7,970 nucleotides of DNA, taken from assembly GCA_044370375.1 (NCBI GenBank), contig JBILVQ010000137.1, positions 1 through 7,970 of the forward strand, given 5' to 3'. A program made the position numbers and the translations under genes. The first letter of the stretch is position 1; each line of letters begins with the position of its first letter. Shown in pieces: positions 1 through 5,266 of the stretch. This DNA comes from JBILVQ01 sp044370375 (GTDB taxonomy: Bacteria; Bacteroidota; Bacteroidia; UBA4408). The notes beneath the pieces were generated by a model, which was not told the origin of the DNA, did not search any database, and worked only from the letters and a program-made list of their open reading frames with translations.

Positions 1-175
1 GCAAAAAAACGGTATCCGGTCCGGCATTGTGTAGCTCAATCCAATCGGGATATTCACCGTCTTCATCCCCAACCAATGAATAGTTGCGGTTGGTGCCTTC
101 ATTGATAACAATTTGGGCAAAGTTTGAACCGCTGAGGATAAAACTGAAAAGTATGAAAAGACTTAAGGAGCGCAT
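1..175 (-). CDS. Secreted lamin-tail-domain protein, N-terminal fragment (3' end outside window)
   Basis: Reading leftward from the ATG at 175-173, the frame stays open for 58 codons to the window edge. The protein begins with a signal peptide (MRSLSLFILFSFILSGSNFA, probable cleavage after residue 20, before QIVINEG). The mature part starts with INEG at 24-27 and continues through GDEDGEYPDWIELHN at 36-50. This is the N-terminal pattern of the lamin tail domain (an Ig-like fold), which in Bacteroidota often opens large secreted or T9SS-exported proteins, frequently followed by a CotH kinase-like domain. The remainder lies outside the window, so neither CotH nor a sorting domain can be shown. 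It is divergent from the redoxin gene at 348, with a 172-bp AT-rich gap between them. There is no Shine-Dalgarno sequence, as is normal for this phylum. The lamin-tail assignment rests on the short DG-Y-DWIEL-N motif but is fairly distinctive. Confidence 0.8.
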   Translation of the reverse strand, partial: MRSLSLFILFSFILSGSNFAQIVINEGTNRNYSLVGDEDGEYPDWIELHNAGPDTVFL

Positions 176-288
176 GAACAATAGTTTTTTTGCTTGAAAA
201 ATGAAGCTGACAAAATAAGAATTTTGTTTGATTCCTAAAATTTGCATTGATAATTAAAATAAGATTAAAAAAAAATAAAATCGAAAAA

Positions 289-319
289 ATTGATAGGAAA
301 CCGAAAAACTATATCTTTG
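289..319 (+). promoter_or_regulatory. Bacteroidota-type promoter of the redoxin gene
   Basis: The -7 element TATCTTTG (312-319) matches the Bacteroidota consensus TAnnTTTG at every fixed position. Exactly 19 nt upstream is ATTG (289-292), a 3-of-4 match to the -33 element TTTG. The element ends 28 nt before the ATG at 348, predicting a leader of roughly 20 nt. The surrounding DNA is very AT-rich (A-tracts at 267-280). Location, spacing and sequence agree, but no transcription start has been mapped. Confidence 0.65.
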
Positions 320-347
320 ATGATTAAAACCAACCAAAAACCAGTTT

Positions 348-1160
348 ATGAAAAAACTTTTACTTTTTCTTTTTGCCGGAGCCTTTTCTTTTCAGGTAAG
401 TCAGGCCCAAACAACCTTGAACCAAGCGGTAGATTTTACAGCCACCGACATTGACGGAAACACCTTTAATTTGTTTTCAAAATTAAATGCCGGTAAGTAT
501 GTAATGATTGACTTCTTCTTTACCAATTGCGGACCTTGCCAGGTAACAGCCCCAAAATTGCATGAAGCTTTTTTGAACTTCGGAGCCAACGGACAACATG
601 CTGAAATTTTCTTTGTTTCTATTAACCGTGACGACAACAATGCTGTATTTCATACCTGGGAGCAAACCTATATGAATGCAACCGGACCATACCCATTGGG
701 CATTAGTGGTACGCAAGGAAGTGCCACGGCAGGACCTCAAAGCTTCAGCTCAACCTATGGTGTAGGTGCTTACCCAACCATGATTTTAATTGCTCCCAAT
801 AAAGATATCGTAGAGAAAGATATTTGGCCTATCAGTACTGCTGCTGATTTCAATACCTTCTTTGCCAATCACGGTATTACCCCAAATCCTGCAAGCATTA
901 ATAATTTAACCGCTACTGAAGCAAGCATCTCTTTGTATCCTGTGCCTGCAAGCAATGAATTAAACATTAACGCTAACGGAGAAGTAATGCAATCCATCAG
1001 AATCATGGATTTAGCAGGCAATGTGGTATTTTCTGAAAACCTTGCTCAGGCTGCCATGACCAAAACCATCGACCTTAGCAATTTTGCAGCCGGCATGTAT
1101 GTAACAGAAATCAGCATGGCTGACGGATCTATCCGCAACAACAAATTTGTAAAGCAATAA
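348..1160 (+). CDS. Secreted TlpA/redoxin-like thiol-disulfide protein with T9SS sorting domain
   Basis: This 270-residue protein has three parts. A signal peptide covers 1-20 (KKLLLFLF core, cleavage SQA|QTT). A thioredoxin-fold domain of the AhpC/TSA-redoxin/TlpA type spans about 25-175: it opens with DFTATDIDGNTF, carries the active-site pair CGPC at 61-64 after MIDFFFTN, and has the conserved cis-proline in GAYPT (P143). A C-terminal Por/T9SS type A sorting domain spans about 195-270, from SLYPVPASNEL to GMYVTEI and NNKFVKQ. C61 and C64 are the only cysteines, so no other disulfide is possible within the chain. The family reduces or oxidises thiols. The sorting domain implies passage through the outer membrane and surface attachment or release, so its partners would be extracellular. 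The ATG at 348 is the natural start because the signal peptide follows directly. The gene forms a single unit between its own promoter and a strong terminator. Confidence 0.9.
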   Translation: MKKLLLFLFAGAFSFQVSQAQTTLNQAVDFTATDIDGNTFNLFSKLNAGKYVMIDFFFTNCGPCQVTAPKLHEAFLNFGANGQHAEIFFVSINRDDNNAVFHTWEQTYMNATGPYPLGISGTQGSATAGPQSFSSTYGVGAYPTMILIAPNKDIVEKDIWPISTAADFNTFFANHGITPNPASINNLTATEASISLYPVPASNELNINANGEVMQSIRIMDLAGNVVFSENLAQAAMTKTIDLSNFAAGMYVTEISMADGSIRNNKFVKQ

Positions 1161-1181
1161 TCAAAGGATTTTTTCCTCTCC

Positions 1182-1220
1182 AAAAGCCTTCGGAATGTTT
1201 ATGCATCCGAAGGCTTTTTT
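1182..1220 (+). terminator. Strong intrinsic terminator after the redoxin gene
   Basis: A perfect 13-bp stem is formed by 1182-1194 (AAAAGCCTTCGGA) and 1206-1218 (TCCGAAGGCTTTT), with an 11-nt loop. The right arm runs into six T residues (1215-1220). It begins 21 nt after the stop codon at 1158-1160. No gene on the minus strand reads into it, so it serves the redoxin gene and isolates it from the PD40 gene downstream. Confidence 0.92.
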
Positions 1221-1291
1221 ATTTCCACCGTGTGGCATCAATAAACTCGTACCTTTTAACCAACAGCAAAACATTCTTTAGGCATAATTAT

Positions 1292-1299
1292 TACCTTTA
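1292..1299 (+). promoter_or_regulatory. Weak -7-like element upstream of the PD40 gene
   Basis: TACCTTTA matches TAnnTTTG at five of six fixed positions and lies downstream of the terminator at 1182-1220, 63 nt before the ATG at 1363. A promoter is needed here because the preceding gene ends in a strong terminator. However, no TTTG-like -33 element occurs at 19-21 nt, so the assignment is tentative. A short GGGC-A7-GCCC inverted repeat (1335-1349) lies in the predicted leader. Confidence 0.3.
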
Positions 1300-1362
1300 T
1301 TCCTGTAAACTGCTTCACTGCAAGTTGTCATAAAGGGCAAAAAAAGCCCCAATTGTTGACCA

Positions 1363-2544
1363 ATGATAAAACTAACCATTGAACTACTTTATTATCTTGC
1401 CAAAAGAACCTTTGAGATATTTTTTCTTTTGGCGGGCATTTGCTTCCATGGTTTTACCCAAAATTATCCAAGCTTTCAGCCGGAAATAAAGGTCAGCATC
1501 AATGGCTTAAACTTTGATGCCATGGAACCATTTATAACCAAAGACGGCAACACACTTTTCTTTAATTCCTTGAATTCAGGTGGCAATACCAATCTTTATT
1601 ATGCCGACAGAATAGACGACTCCACCTTTCAATACATGGGTTTGGTGAATGGGTGTTTTGACCCTAGTCCCAATCATTTGGATGGGGTTCCATCGCTCGA
1701 TAGCGCACAAAATTTTTACTGGGTATCGCTACGCAATTATCCCATACAAATAGAAAATTTGCATTTCGGACAATCTGCCAATGGCATTGTAAGCAACCTA
1801 AAAAGAGTTTATGGAAACTTTAATGTGTATGCACAGGGCTGGTTAATCATGGATGCCTGCATAGAAGGCAGCGGAAATCATTTGTATTATGTGAATGCCT
1901 TGTTCAACAACTGTGCTTTCGGATTGCCTTGCAGGGCCCAGCTAGGCGTGGCACAAAAAGTAAATGACTCCACCTTTAGCAAACTGTCCAATTCTGATGC
2001 GCTTTTCACACATATCAATGATACCAACTATTTGGTGTATGCTCCGGAGTTAAGTGCGGATGGAAAAGAACTTTATTTCACCCGCATCTTGAATGGGAGT
2101 CTGAATACCGAAATTTGTGTTGCTGTTCGTCACCAGCCAACCGATACCTTTTCCTTGCCGCAAGTCATCCATGCCAATTTGGGATATGTGCCTGAAGCAG
2201 CCACCATTACAGGCGATCAACAAAAAATTTATTATCATCAAAAGGACAACAGCGGACTCTTTAAAATTTATCTTCGCTATAAAAACCTACCTACTCATCT
2301 TGATGGCAGTAGGAAAGAACCCTCCTTTGGTATTTATCCAAACCCGGCGGCAGACGAGCTAAAAATTTTAGGAAATAAGGAAAACAAAGCGTTAAAGTAT
2401 ATTATTATTTCAAGCTGCGGTCAGGTCCTTGACATCGGTAAAACAAGGGAAAGCATCGATCTTAAACCCTTGGCAAAAGGCATTTATTGTTTGCGGATTG
2501 AAGTTGATATGCGGACCAGCAGCATCAAATTCATCAAAGAATAA
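1363..2544 (+). CDS. Secreted PD40 beta-propeller-like protein with T9SS sorting domain
   Basis: The 393-residue protein has an N-terminal export signal with a long n-region: KR at 14-15, hydrophobic core about 19-31, cleavage probably near FTQ|NYP at 33. Three stretches resemble the WD40-like PD40/TolB-propeller blade: MEPFITKDGNTLFFNS (54-69), YAPELSADGKELYFTR (226-241) and PEAATITGDQQKIYYHQK (277-294). Together they suggest an incomplete or divergent propeller. A T9SS type A sorting domain follows at about 322-393 (FGIYPNPAADELKIL, then LAKGIYCLRIE and a basic end). Cysteines at 98, 166, 184 and 190 in the mature region, plus 352 and 376 in the sorting domain, could form disulfides. The start is the only ATG before the hydrophobic core; the next methionine is residue 54. 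No catalytic residues are recognised. The likely role is surface binding or scaffolding; the exact function is unknown. Confidence 0.8.
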   Translation: MIKLTIELLYYLAKRTFEIFFLLAGICFHGFTQNYPSFQPEIKVSINGLNFDAMEPFITKDGNTLFFNSLNSGGNTNLYYADRIDDSTFQYMGLVNGCFDPSPNHLDGVPSLDSAQNFYWVSLRNYPIQIENLHFGQSANGIVSNLKRVYGNFNVYAQGWLIMDACIEGSGNHLYYVNALFNNCAFGLPCRAQLGVAQKVNDSTFSKLSNSDALFTHINDTNYLVYAPELSADGKELYFTRILNGSLNTEICVAVRHQPTDTFSLPQVIHANLGYVPEAATITGDQQKIYYHQKDNSGLFKIYLRYKNLPTHLDGSRKEPSFGIYPNPAADELKILGNKENKALKYIIISSCGQVLDIGKTRESIDLKPLAKGIYCLRIEVDMRTSSIKFIKE

Positions 2545-2573
2545 AATAGCCTTGGATAGGGAAGAAAAGATGG

Positions 2574-2600
2574 AAGGATTGTTGACAACAAACGATCCTT
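2574..2600 (+). terminator. Possible weak hairpin terminator after the PD40 gene
   Basis: AAGGAT (2574-2579) pairs with ATCCTT (2595-2600). Inside it, TGTT (2580-2583) pairs with AACA (2587-2590) around a GAC loop, leaving a four-base bulge (AACG). The sequence after it is T-rich but interrupted (TATTGGTTTT). It lies 30 nt after the stop codon and just before the candidate promoter of the VOC gene, which is where a terminator would be expected. The structure is modest and could be chance. Confidence 0.35.
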
Positions 2601-2612
2601 TATTGGTTTTAG

Positions 2613-2643
2613 CTTGAAAATTCTTCCTGATTGTTTACATTAG
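2613..2643 (+). promoter_or_regulatory. Candidate promoter of the VOC-HEAT-DinB cluster
   Basis: CTTG (2613-2616) sits exactly 19 nt upstream of TACATTAG (2636-2643). These match the -33 TTTG at three of four positions and the -7 TAnnTTTG at five of six. The element ends 14 nt before the ATG at 2658, so the leader would be very short. It overlaps the TTG at 2631 that could extend the downstream frame, which supports the ATG at 2658 as the true start. Confidence 0.45.
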
Positions 2644-2657
2644 CTAAAAAAACAGAA

Positions 2658-3071
2658 ATGAAAAAAGTAAATGCGATTGGTGGAATTTTTTTCAAATGCA
2701 AGGATCCTGACCAAATGAAACAATGGTACAAAGAGCCTCTTGGTTTAAATACAGATCCCTACGGAACCAATTTCGAATGGCGTCATGCCGATAATCCTGA
2801 AAAGAAAGGCTTCAGTTTATGGAGTCCTTTTGCCGAAAATACAAAGTACTTTGAGCCATCAACAAAAGATTTCATGATTAATTTCAGGGTGGATGATTTG
2901 GAGGCTTTGGTGCAGGAATTAAAATTGCAGGGCGTACAAATTTTGGATGAAATTGCCACTTACGATTATGGCAAATTTGTTCATGTGATGGATCCTGAAG
3001 GCAACAAGATAGAACTTTGGGAGCCCATCGACAGTGAGTATGATAAAGTAGTAGAGGGCATAACCAAATAG
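2658..3071 (+). CDS. VOC (glyoxalase/bleomycin-resistance fold) family protein
   Basis: From the ATG at 2658 the protein has 137 residues, the usual size of a single-chain VOC protein with two beta-alpha-beta-beta-beta modules. The first module runs about 5-58 (IGGIFFKCKDPDQMKQWY, then LGLNTDPYGTNFEWR). The second runs about 72-122 (MINFRVDDLEALVQEL, then FVHVMDPEGNKIELWEP). The DPEGN-IELWEP ending is a hallmark of the superfamily, and E119 is the usual C-terminal metal ligand. The usual histidines at the start of each module are replaced here (GGIFF and MINFRV), so a canonical glyoxalase I metal site is not apparent. The reaction is unknown. The frame can be extended to a TTG at 2631, but that would overlap the promoter; MKKVNAIGG is preferred. 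It is a soluble cytoplasmic protein with no signal peptide and is first in a three-gene cluster. Confidence 0.87.
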   Translation: MKKVNAIGGIFFKCKDPDQMKQWYKEPLGLNTDPYGTNFEWRHADNPEKKGFSLWSPFAENTKYFEPSTKDFMINFRVDDLEALVQELKLQGVQILDEIATYDYGKFVHVMDPEGNKIELWEPIDSEYDKVVEGITK

Positions 3072-3126
3072 GGCAATAATTTTTTCACCATTATTGGATA
3101 AGGAATTTCAGGCAAAAGCAATTACC

Positions 3127-3630
3127 ATGGAAAGCCCCTTGGAAAAATTATTGATCAGTGCACACAAGCCTGTGATCATGCAGTTTTTAGACAAACATCC
3201 TGAAAGCTTCAAAGAGGCCATGCAATTGGCCCTATCGGACAAGCATCCTTATTCATGGCGGGCCGCTTGGATGATGTGGGGTTACATAAAAAAAAACGAT
3301 TCACGCATCAAGCCCTACCTCCCGAAAATTATTGCAGCGCTTGAAATACGTCCCGAGGGACAGCAGCGCGAACTATTGAAAATACTATACCTCATGGACA
3401 TCAAAGAAGACCATGAAGGAAAACTTTTCGATCATTGCGTAAAGATTTGGTTCGCCTTAAAGAAAAAACCCGCTGTACGGATGAATGCCTTGAAGGTGCT
3501 GATAAAAATAGCAGAAAGGCATCCTGAATTGAAAGATGAAGTAAAGCTACTCACCCGAAAAGAATATCTGGAAAGTTTATCACCGGGAGTTAAACATTCC
3601 ATTAACAAGTTAATCCATGAAAAACTGTAA
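3127..3630 (+). CDS. HEAT-like helical repeat protein of unknown function
   Basis: From the ATG at 3127 the product has 167 residues, almost entirely predicted amphipathic helix. Repeated helix pairs suggest a HEAT/ARM-like solenoid: about 14-36 (KPVIMQFLDKHPESFKEAMQ), 42-56 (SWRAAWMMWGYI), 62-92 (KPYLPKIIAAL, then GQQRELLKILYLM) and 100-132 (CVKIWFALKKKPAVRMNALK). The end is LSPGVKHSINKLIHEKL. No catalytic motif, signal peptide or membrane segment is visible. I believe similar short proteins are widespread in Bacteroidota as uncharacterised HEAT-type proteins. The frame could begin at a TTG at 3094, adding 11 residues, but the ATG gives a cleaner N terminus. It lies 55 nt after the VOC gene and 8 nt before the DinB gene and is probably co-transcribed with both. 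A protein-protein interaction role is an inference from the fold only. Confidence 0.75.
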   Translation: MESPLEKLLISAHKPVIMQFLDKHPESFKEAMQLALSDKHPYSWRAAWMMWGYIKKNDSRIKPYLPKIIAALEIRPEGQQRELLKILYLMDIKEDHEGKLFDHCVKIWFALKKKPAVRMNALKVLIKIAERHPELKDEVKLLTRKEYLESLSPGVKHSINKLIHEKL

Positions 3631-3638
3631 TCATCACC

Positions 3639-4109
3639 ATGGAAAATAAGATTGCTCAACAAATTGCCAAACATTTGCGAGAAGTACATTTTGGTGAAAA
3701 TTGGACTTGGTCGAATTACAAACAATTGCTCAGTGATTTGGATTACCGCAAAGCCACCGAAAAACACGGTGACCTGAATAGCATTGCTACGCTTACTGCA
3801 CATGCCACTTATTATGTAAAAATACAAGGGCAAGTTCTAGGAGGTGCTGCGCTTGAGGCAAAAGATGAGCTAAGTTTTGTGCATCCTCCTATTCATTCAC
3901 AGTCAGATTGGGAACATTGGCTGGAAGAAATTTGGTCAAATGCAGAAAGTCTGGCAACAGCCATAGAACAATTGCCCGACAGCAGGCTGAATGAAATCTT
4001 CGTAGAAGAAAAATACGGTAGCTACTTCAGGAACCTACATGGTATGATTGAACACCTTCATTATCACCTAGGACAAATTGCTATTTTGAAAAAATTGCTT
4101 ACCAATTGA
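3639..4109 (+). CDS. DinB-fold (DinB/YfiT superfamily) putative metalloprotein
   Basis: This 156-residue protein fits the DinB four-helix-bundle superfamily in length and motif layout. The typical metal triad is present: H55 in LTAHATYYV (end of helix 2), and H139 and H143 in the closing helix motif MIEHLHYHLGQIAIL. W22 and W24 lie in the N-terminal FGENWTWSNYKQLL segment, as in related proteins where the first helix packs near the site. Characterised relatives are DNA-damage-inducible proteins and mycothiol- or bacillithiol-dependent transferases, but most members have no known reaction, so none is assigned here. No signal peptide is present, so the protein is cytoplasmic. The gene starts 8 nt after the HEAT-like gene, implying co-transcription, and ends the cluster. 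No convincing terminator follows. Confidence 0.85.
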   Translation: MENKIAQQIAKHLREVHFGENWTWSNYKQLLSDLDYRKATEKHGDLNSIATLTAHATYYVKIQGQVLGGAALEAKDELSFVHPPIHSQSDWEHWLEEIWSNAESLATAIEQLPDSRLNEIFVEEKYGSYFRNLHGMIEHLHYHLGQIAILKKLLTN

Positions 4110-4133
4110 AAAAAGAAACAGGATGCGTGAAAA

Positions 4134-4164
4134 ATTGTCTGAATCTGAAATTTATTTTCCTTTG
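4134..4164 (+). promoter_or_regulatory. Promoter-like element, distal to the TauE/SafE gene
   Basis: ATTG (4134-4137) and TTCCTTTG (4157-4164) are separated by exactly 19 nt. They match -33 TTTG at three of four and -7 TAnnTTTG at five of six positions. Transcription from here would give a leader of about 140 nt before the small ORF at 4314. The region is T-rich, so a chance match is quite possible. Confidence 0.3.
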
Positions 4165-4257
4165 TTTTTTCAGGCAATGATGAGAACAATCGCTTGGCTG
4201 AAATAAAAAGATAAAATATTCATAATGAAAGAAATGCAAAAGATTGTTCGATGATTT

Positions 4258-4279
4258 GCATCAATCAAGCATCAATGAA
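4258..4279. repeat. 11-bp tandem direct repeat, possible operator
   Basis: GCATCAATCAA (4258-4268) is followed directly by GCATCAATGAA (4269-4279), a 10-of-11 identity with no spacer. A period of 11 bp is one helical turn, so two protein subunits could bind the same DNA face. The repeat ends 22 nt before the -7-like element at 4302, so it covers the -33 zone where an activator could replace a poor -33 sequence. Confidence 0.45.
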
Positions 4280-4301
4280 AAGCATAGAAAATATTTTTTT
4301 G

Positions 4302-4309
4302 TACCTTTC
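4302..4309 (+). promoter_or_regulatory. -7-like element proximal to the TauE/SafE gene
   Basis: TACCTTTC matches TAnnTTTG at five of six fixed positions. It follows a T7 tract and lies 4 nt before the small ORF start at 4314. No TTTG-like -33 element occurs at 19-21 nt; the 11-bp tandem repeat sits there instead. If real, transcription would begin at or inside the start of the 35-codon ORF, which would argue against that ORF being translated from this promoter. Confidence 0.35.
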
Positions 4310-4313
4310 AGTA

Positions 4314-4421
4314 ATGATTCCATTGAAAGAAAAAATACATTCTGCCCAAGGCAAAAATTTTGGTTTTTCTGAATTAAACGAAACCAAAGAAGCAAACAAA
4401 ATTACCTGGTCCAAGCCATAA
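4314..4421 (+). CDS. Possible 35-residue leader or small protein upstream of the exporter
   Basis: An ATG at 4314 opens a 35-codon frame ending in TAA (4419-4421). The product is hydrophilic and charged (starts MIPLKEKIHSAQG, ends NKITWSKP), with no membrane segment, signal peptide or recognised motif. Its stop lies 6 nt before the TTG start of the exporter in the same frame, so the two could be translationally coupled, or this could be the remnant of a longer N terminus. Against this, exporter homologues normally start near the first membrane helix. I do not recognise the protein, and a chance ORF of this size is quite possible. Confidence 0.3.
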   Translation: MIPLKEKIHSAQGKNFGFSELNETKEANKITWSKP

Positions 4422-4427
4422 ACAACC

Positions 4428-5183
4428 TTGAGCAACGATCTCCTCCTCCTCAGCTTTTTTCTCTTTGCCCTGGTGGCCTGTTTGTACGCATCTGTGGGAC
4501 ATGCAGGTGCATCGGGCTATCTGGCCATCATGGCCCTGCTAAATTTTACGCCCGAAGAAATTAAACCCACCTCTCTCCTGCTCAACATTGTGGTAGCCTC
4601 CATCGCTTCTTATCAGTTTATCAAGGCAGGATATTTCGACAAAAAGATCTTTGCTCTTTTCATTATCAGCTCAATCCCGGCAGCCTATTTGGGTGGCTAC
4701 TTGCATCTTCCACCTGCCTACTTTAAATTGCTGGCAGGTATTTTTTTAATCCTATCCGCTATCCTATTACTCAAGAAAACCGTGCAGCAAGAGCAATGGC
4801 AAGAGCTGAAACCCATGTCCAATAGCCAACGCGTTTTATGGGGAGGTCTTATTGGATTTTTCTCCGGACTCATTGGCGTTGGCGGGGGCATTTTTTTATC
4901 CCCCTTGCTCATTATCACTCGGCAAGCAAGTCTAAAAATTGTTTCAGGTATCTCTGCCCTCTTTATCCTCTGCAATTCCATCGCTGCCCTGGCCGGTCAT
5001 CTCACAGTCGTAAAAAATATGCACAGCCAAATCTTCTATTGGATTCCAGCCGTTATTGTTGGGGGTAGCATCGGTTCCTATTTGGGCACCAGAAAATTCA
5101 ACAATAAAATCATCCTGCTCTGTTTGTTCATCGTTTTACTATCAGCAGGATTGAAATTCGTATTGATTGACTTTAAACCTTAG
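4428..5183 (+). CDS. TauE/SafE family membrane exporter
   Basis: This 251-residue, very hydrophobic protein has about eight predicted transmembrane segments (roughly 4-23, 46-65, 74-92, 98-116, 138-162, 171-190, 204-221, 227-246). The two family repeats are visible: the N-terminal one with ASVGHAGASGYLAIMAL (21-37) and the second with GLIGVGGGIFLSPLL (147-161). TauE/SafE proteins export small organic or inorganic anions such as sulfite or sulfoacetate across the cytoplasmic membrane, but the substrate of this member cannot be read from sequence. No ATG lies before residue 35, inside the first conserved region, and a stop sits two codons upstream of the TTG at 4428. That TTG (MSNDLLLLSFF) is therefore the only start that keeps the first helix. 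The gene converges on the metal-efflux operon and is not part of it, although proximity may hint at a shared stress role. Confidence 0.9.
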   Translation: MSNDLLLLSFFLFALVACLYASVGHAGASGYLAIMALLNFTPEEIKPTSLLLNIVVASIASYQFIKAGYFDKKIFALFIISSIPAAYLGGYLHLPPAYFKLLAGIFLILSAILLLKKTVQQEQWQELKPMSNSQRVLWGGLIGFFSGLIGVGGGIFLSPLLIITRQASLKIVSGISALFILCNSIAALAGHLTVVKNMHSQIFYWIPAVIVGGSIGSYLGTRKFNNKIILLCLFIVLLSAGLKFVLIDFKP

Positions 5184-5266
5184 CAAAAGAAAACGACATT
5201 AACCCCTTGATCAACATAGCAATCCATGGCCTTATGAAAAAGTAGTGTTAAAAAAATTTTCTCCCT

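Larger units (their letters stand above)
4110..4427. other. 318-bp intergenic region between the DinB and TauE/SafE genes
   Basis: This AT-rich gap holds no large gene. From left to right it contains a hexamer tandem TCTGAA-TCTGAA (4138-4149) inside a promoter-like element (4134-4164), a weak CTGAAA/TTTCAG inverted repeat (4145-4150 with 4168-4173), an 11-bp imperfect tandem repeat (4258-4279), a -7-like TACCTTTC (4302-4309), and a 35-codon ORF (4314-4421) that stops in the same frame just before the exporter's TTG start. The density of signals suggests a regulated leader for the exporter gene. No known riboswitch or RNA gene was recognised. Confidence 0.6.

Noticed and set aside
211..218. 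-7-like element for the lamin-tail gene on the minus strand (TTATTTTG)
   Set aside because: It matches five of six fixed positions and is 35 nt from the start codon, but there is no -33 partner and the region is too AT-rich for the match to mean much.
1335..1364. GGGC-A7-GCCC and ATTG...CAAT inverted repeats next to the PD40 start codon
   Set aside because: The stems are only four base pairs each, too short to claim a structured leader or translational control.
2631..2657. TTG start extending the VOC protein by nine residues
   Set aside because: The extension overlaps a promoter-like element (2613-2643) and adds MFTLAKKTE before the natural VOC start MKKVNAIGG.
3094..3126. TTG start extending the HEAT-like protein by 11 residues
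   Set aside because: An ATG at 3127 gives a better N terminus. The extension cannot be excluded, because the gap to the VOC gene would still be 22 nt.
3432..3833. 133-codon minus-strand ORF opposite the HEAT-like and DinB genes
   Set aside because: It lies antisense to two convincing genes, has no recognisable domain and is explained as a shadow frame.
4123..4206. 27-codon ORF (MREKLSESEIYFP...) after the DinB gene
   Set aside because: It is short, has no recognised motif and overlaps a promoter-like element; it probably arises by chance.
4242..4266. Hairpin GATTG...CAATC as a regulatory RNA structure
   Set aside because: Five base pairs plus a bulged three-pair inner stem is weak, and it is largely a by-product of the tandem repeat sequence.
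5184..5266. Bidirectional terminator between the convergent exporter and adaptor genes
   Set aside because: Only a short palindrome (TTGATCAA, 5207-5214) and a T-rich run are present; no stable stem with a U-tract could be found for either direction.
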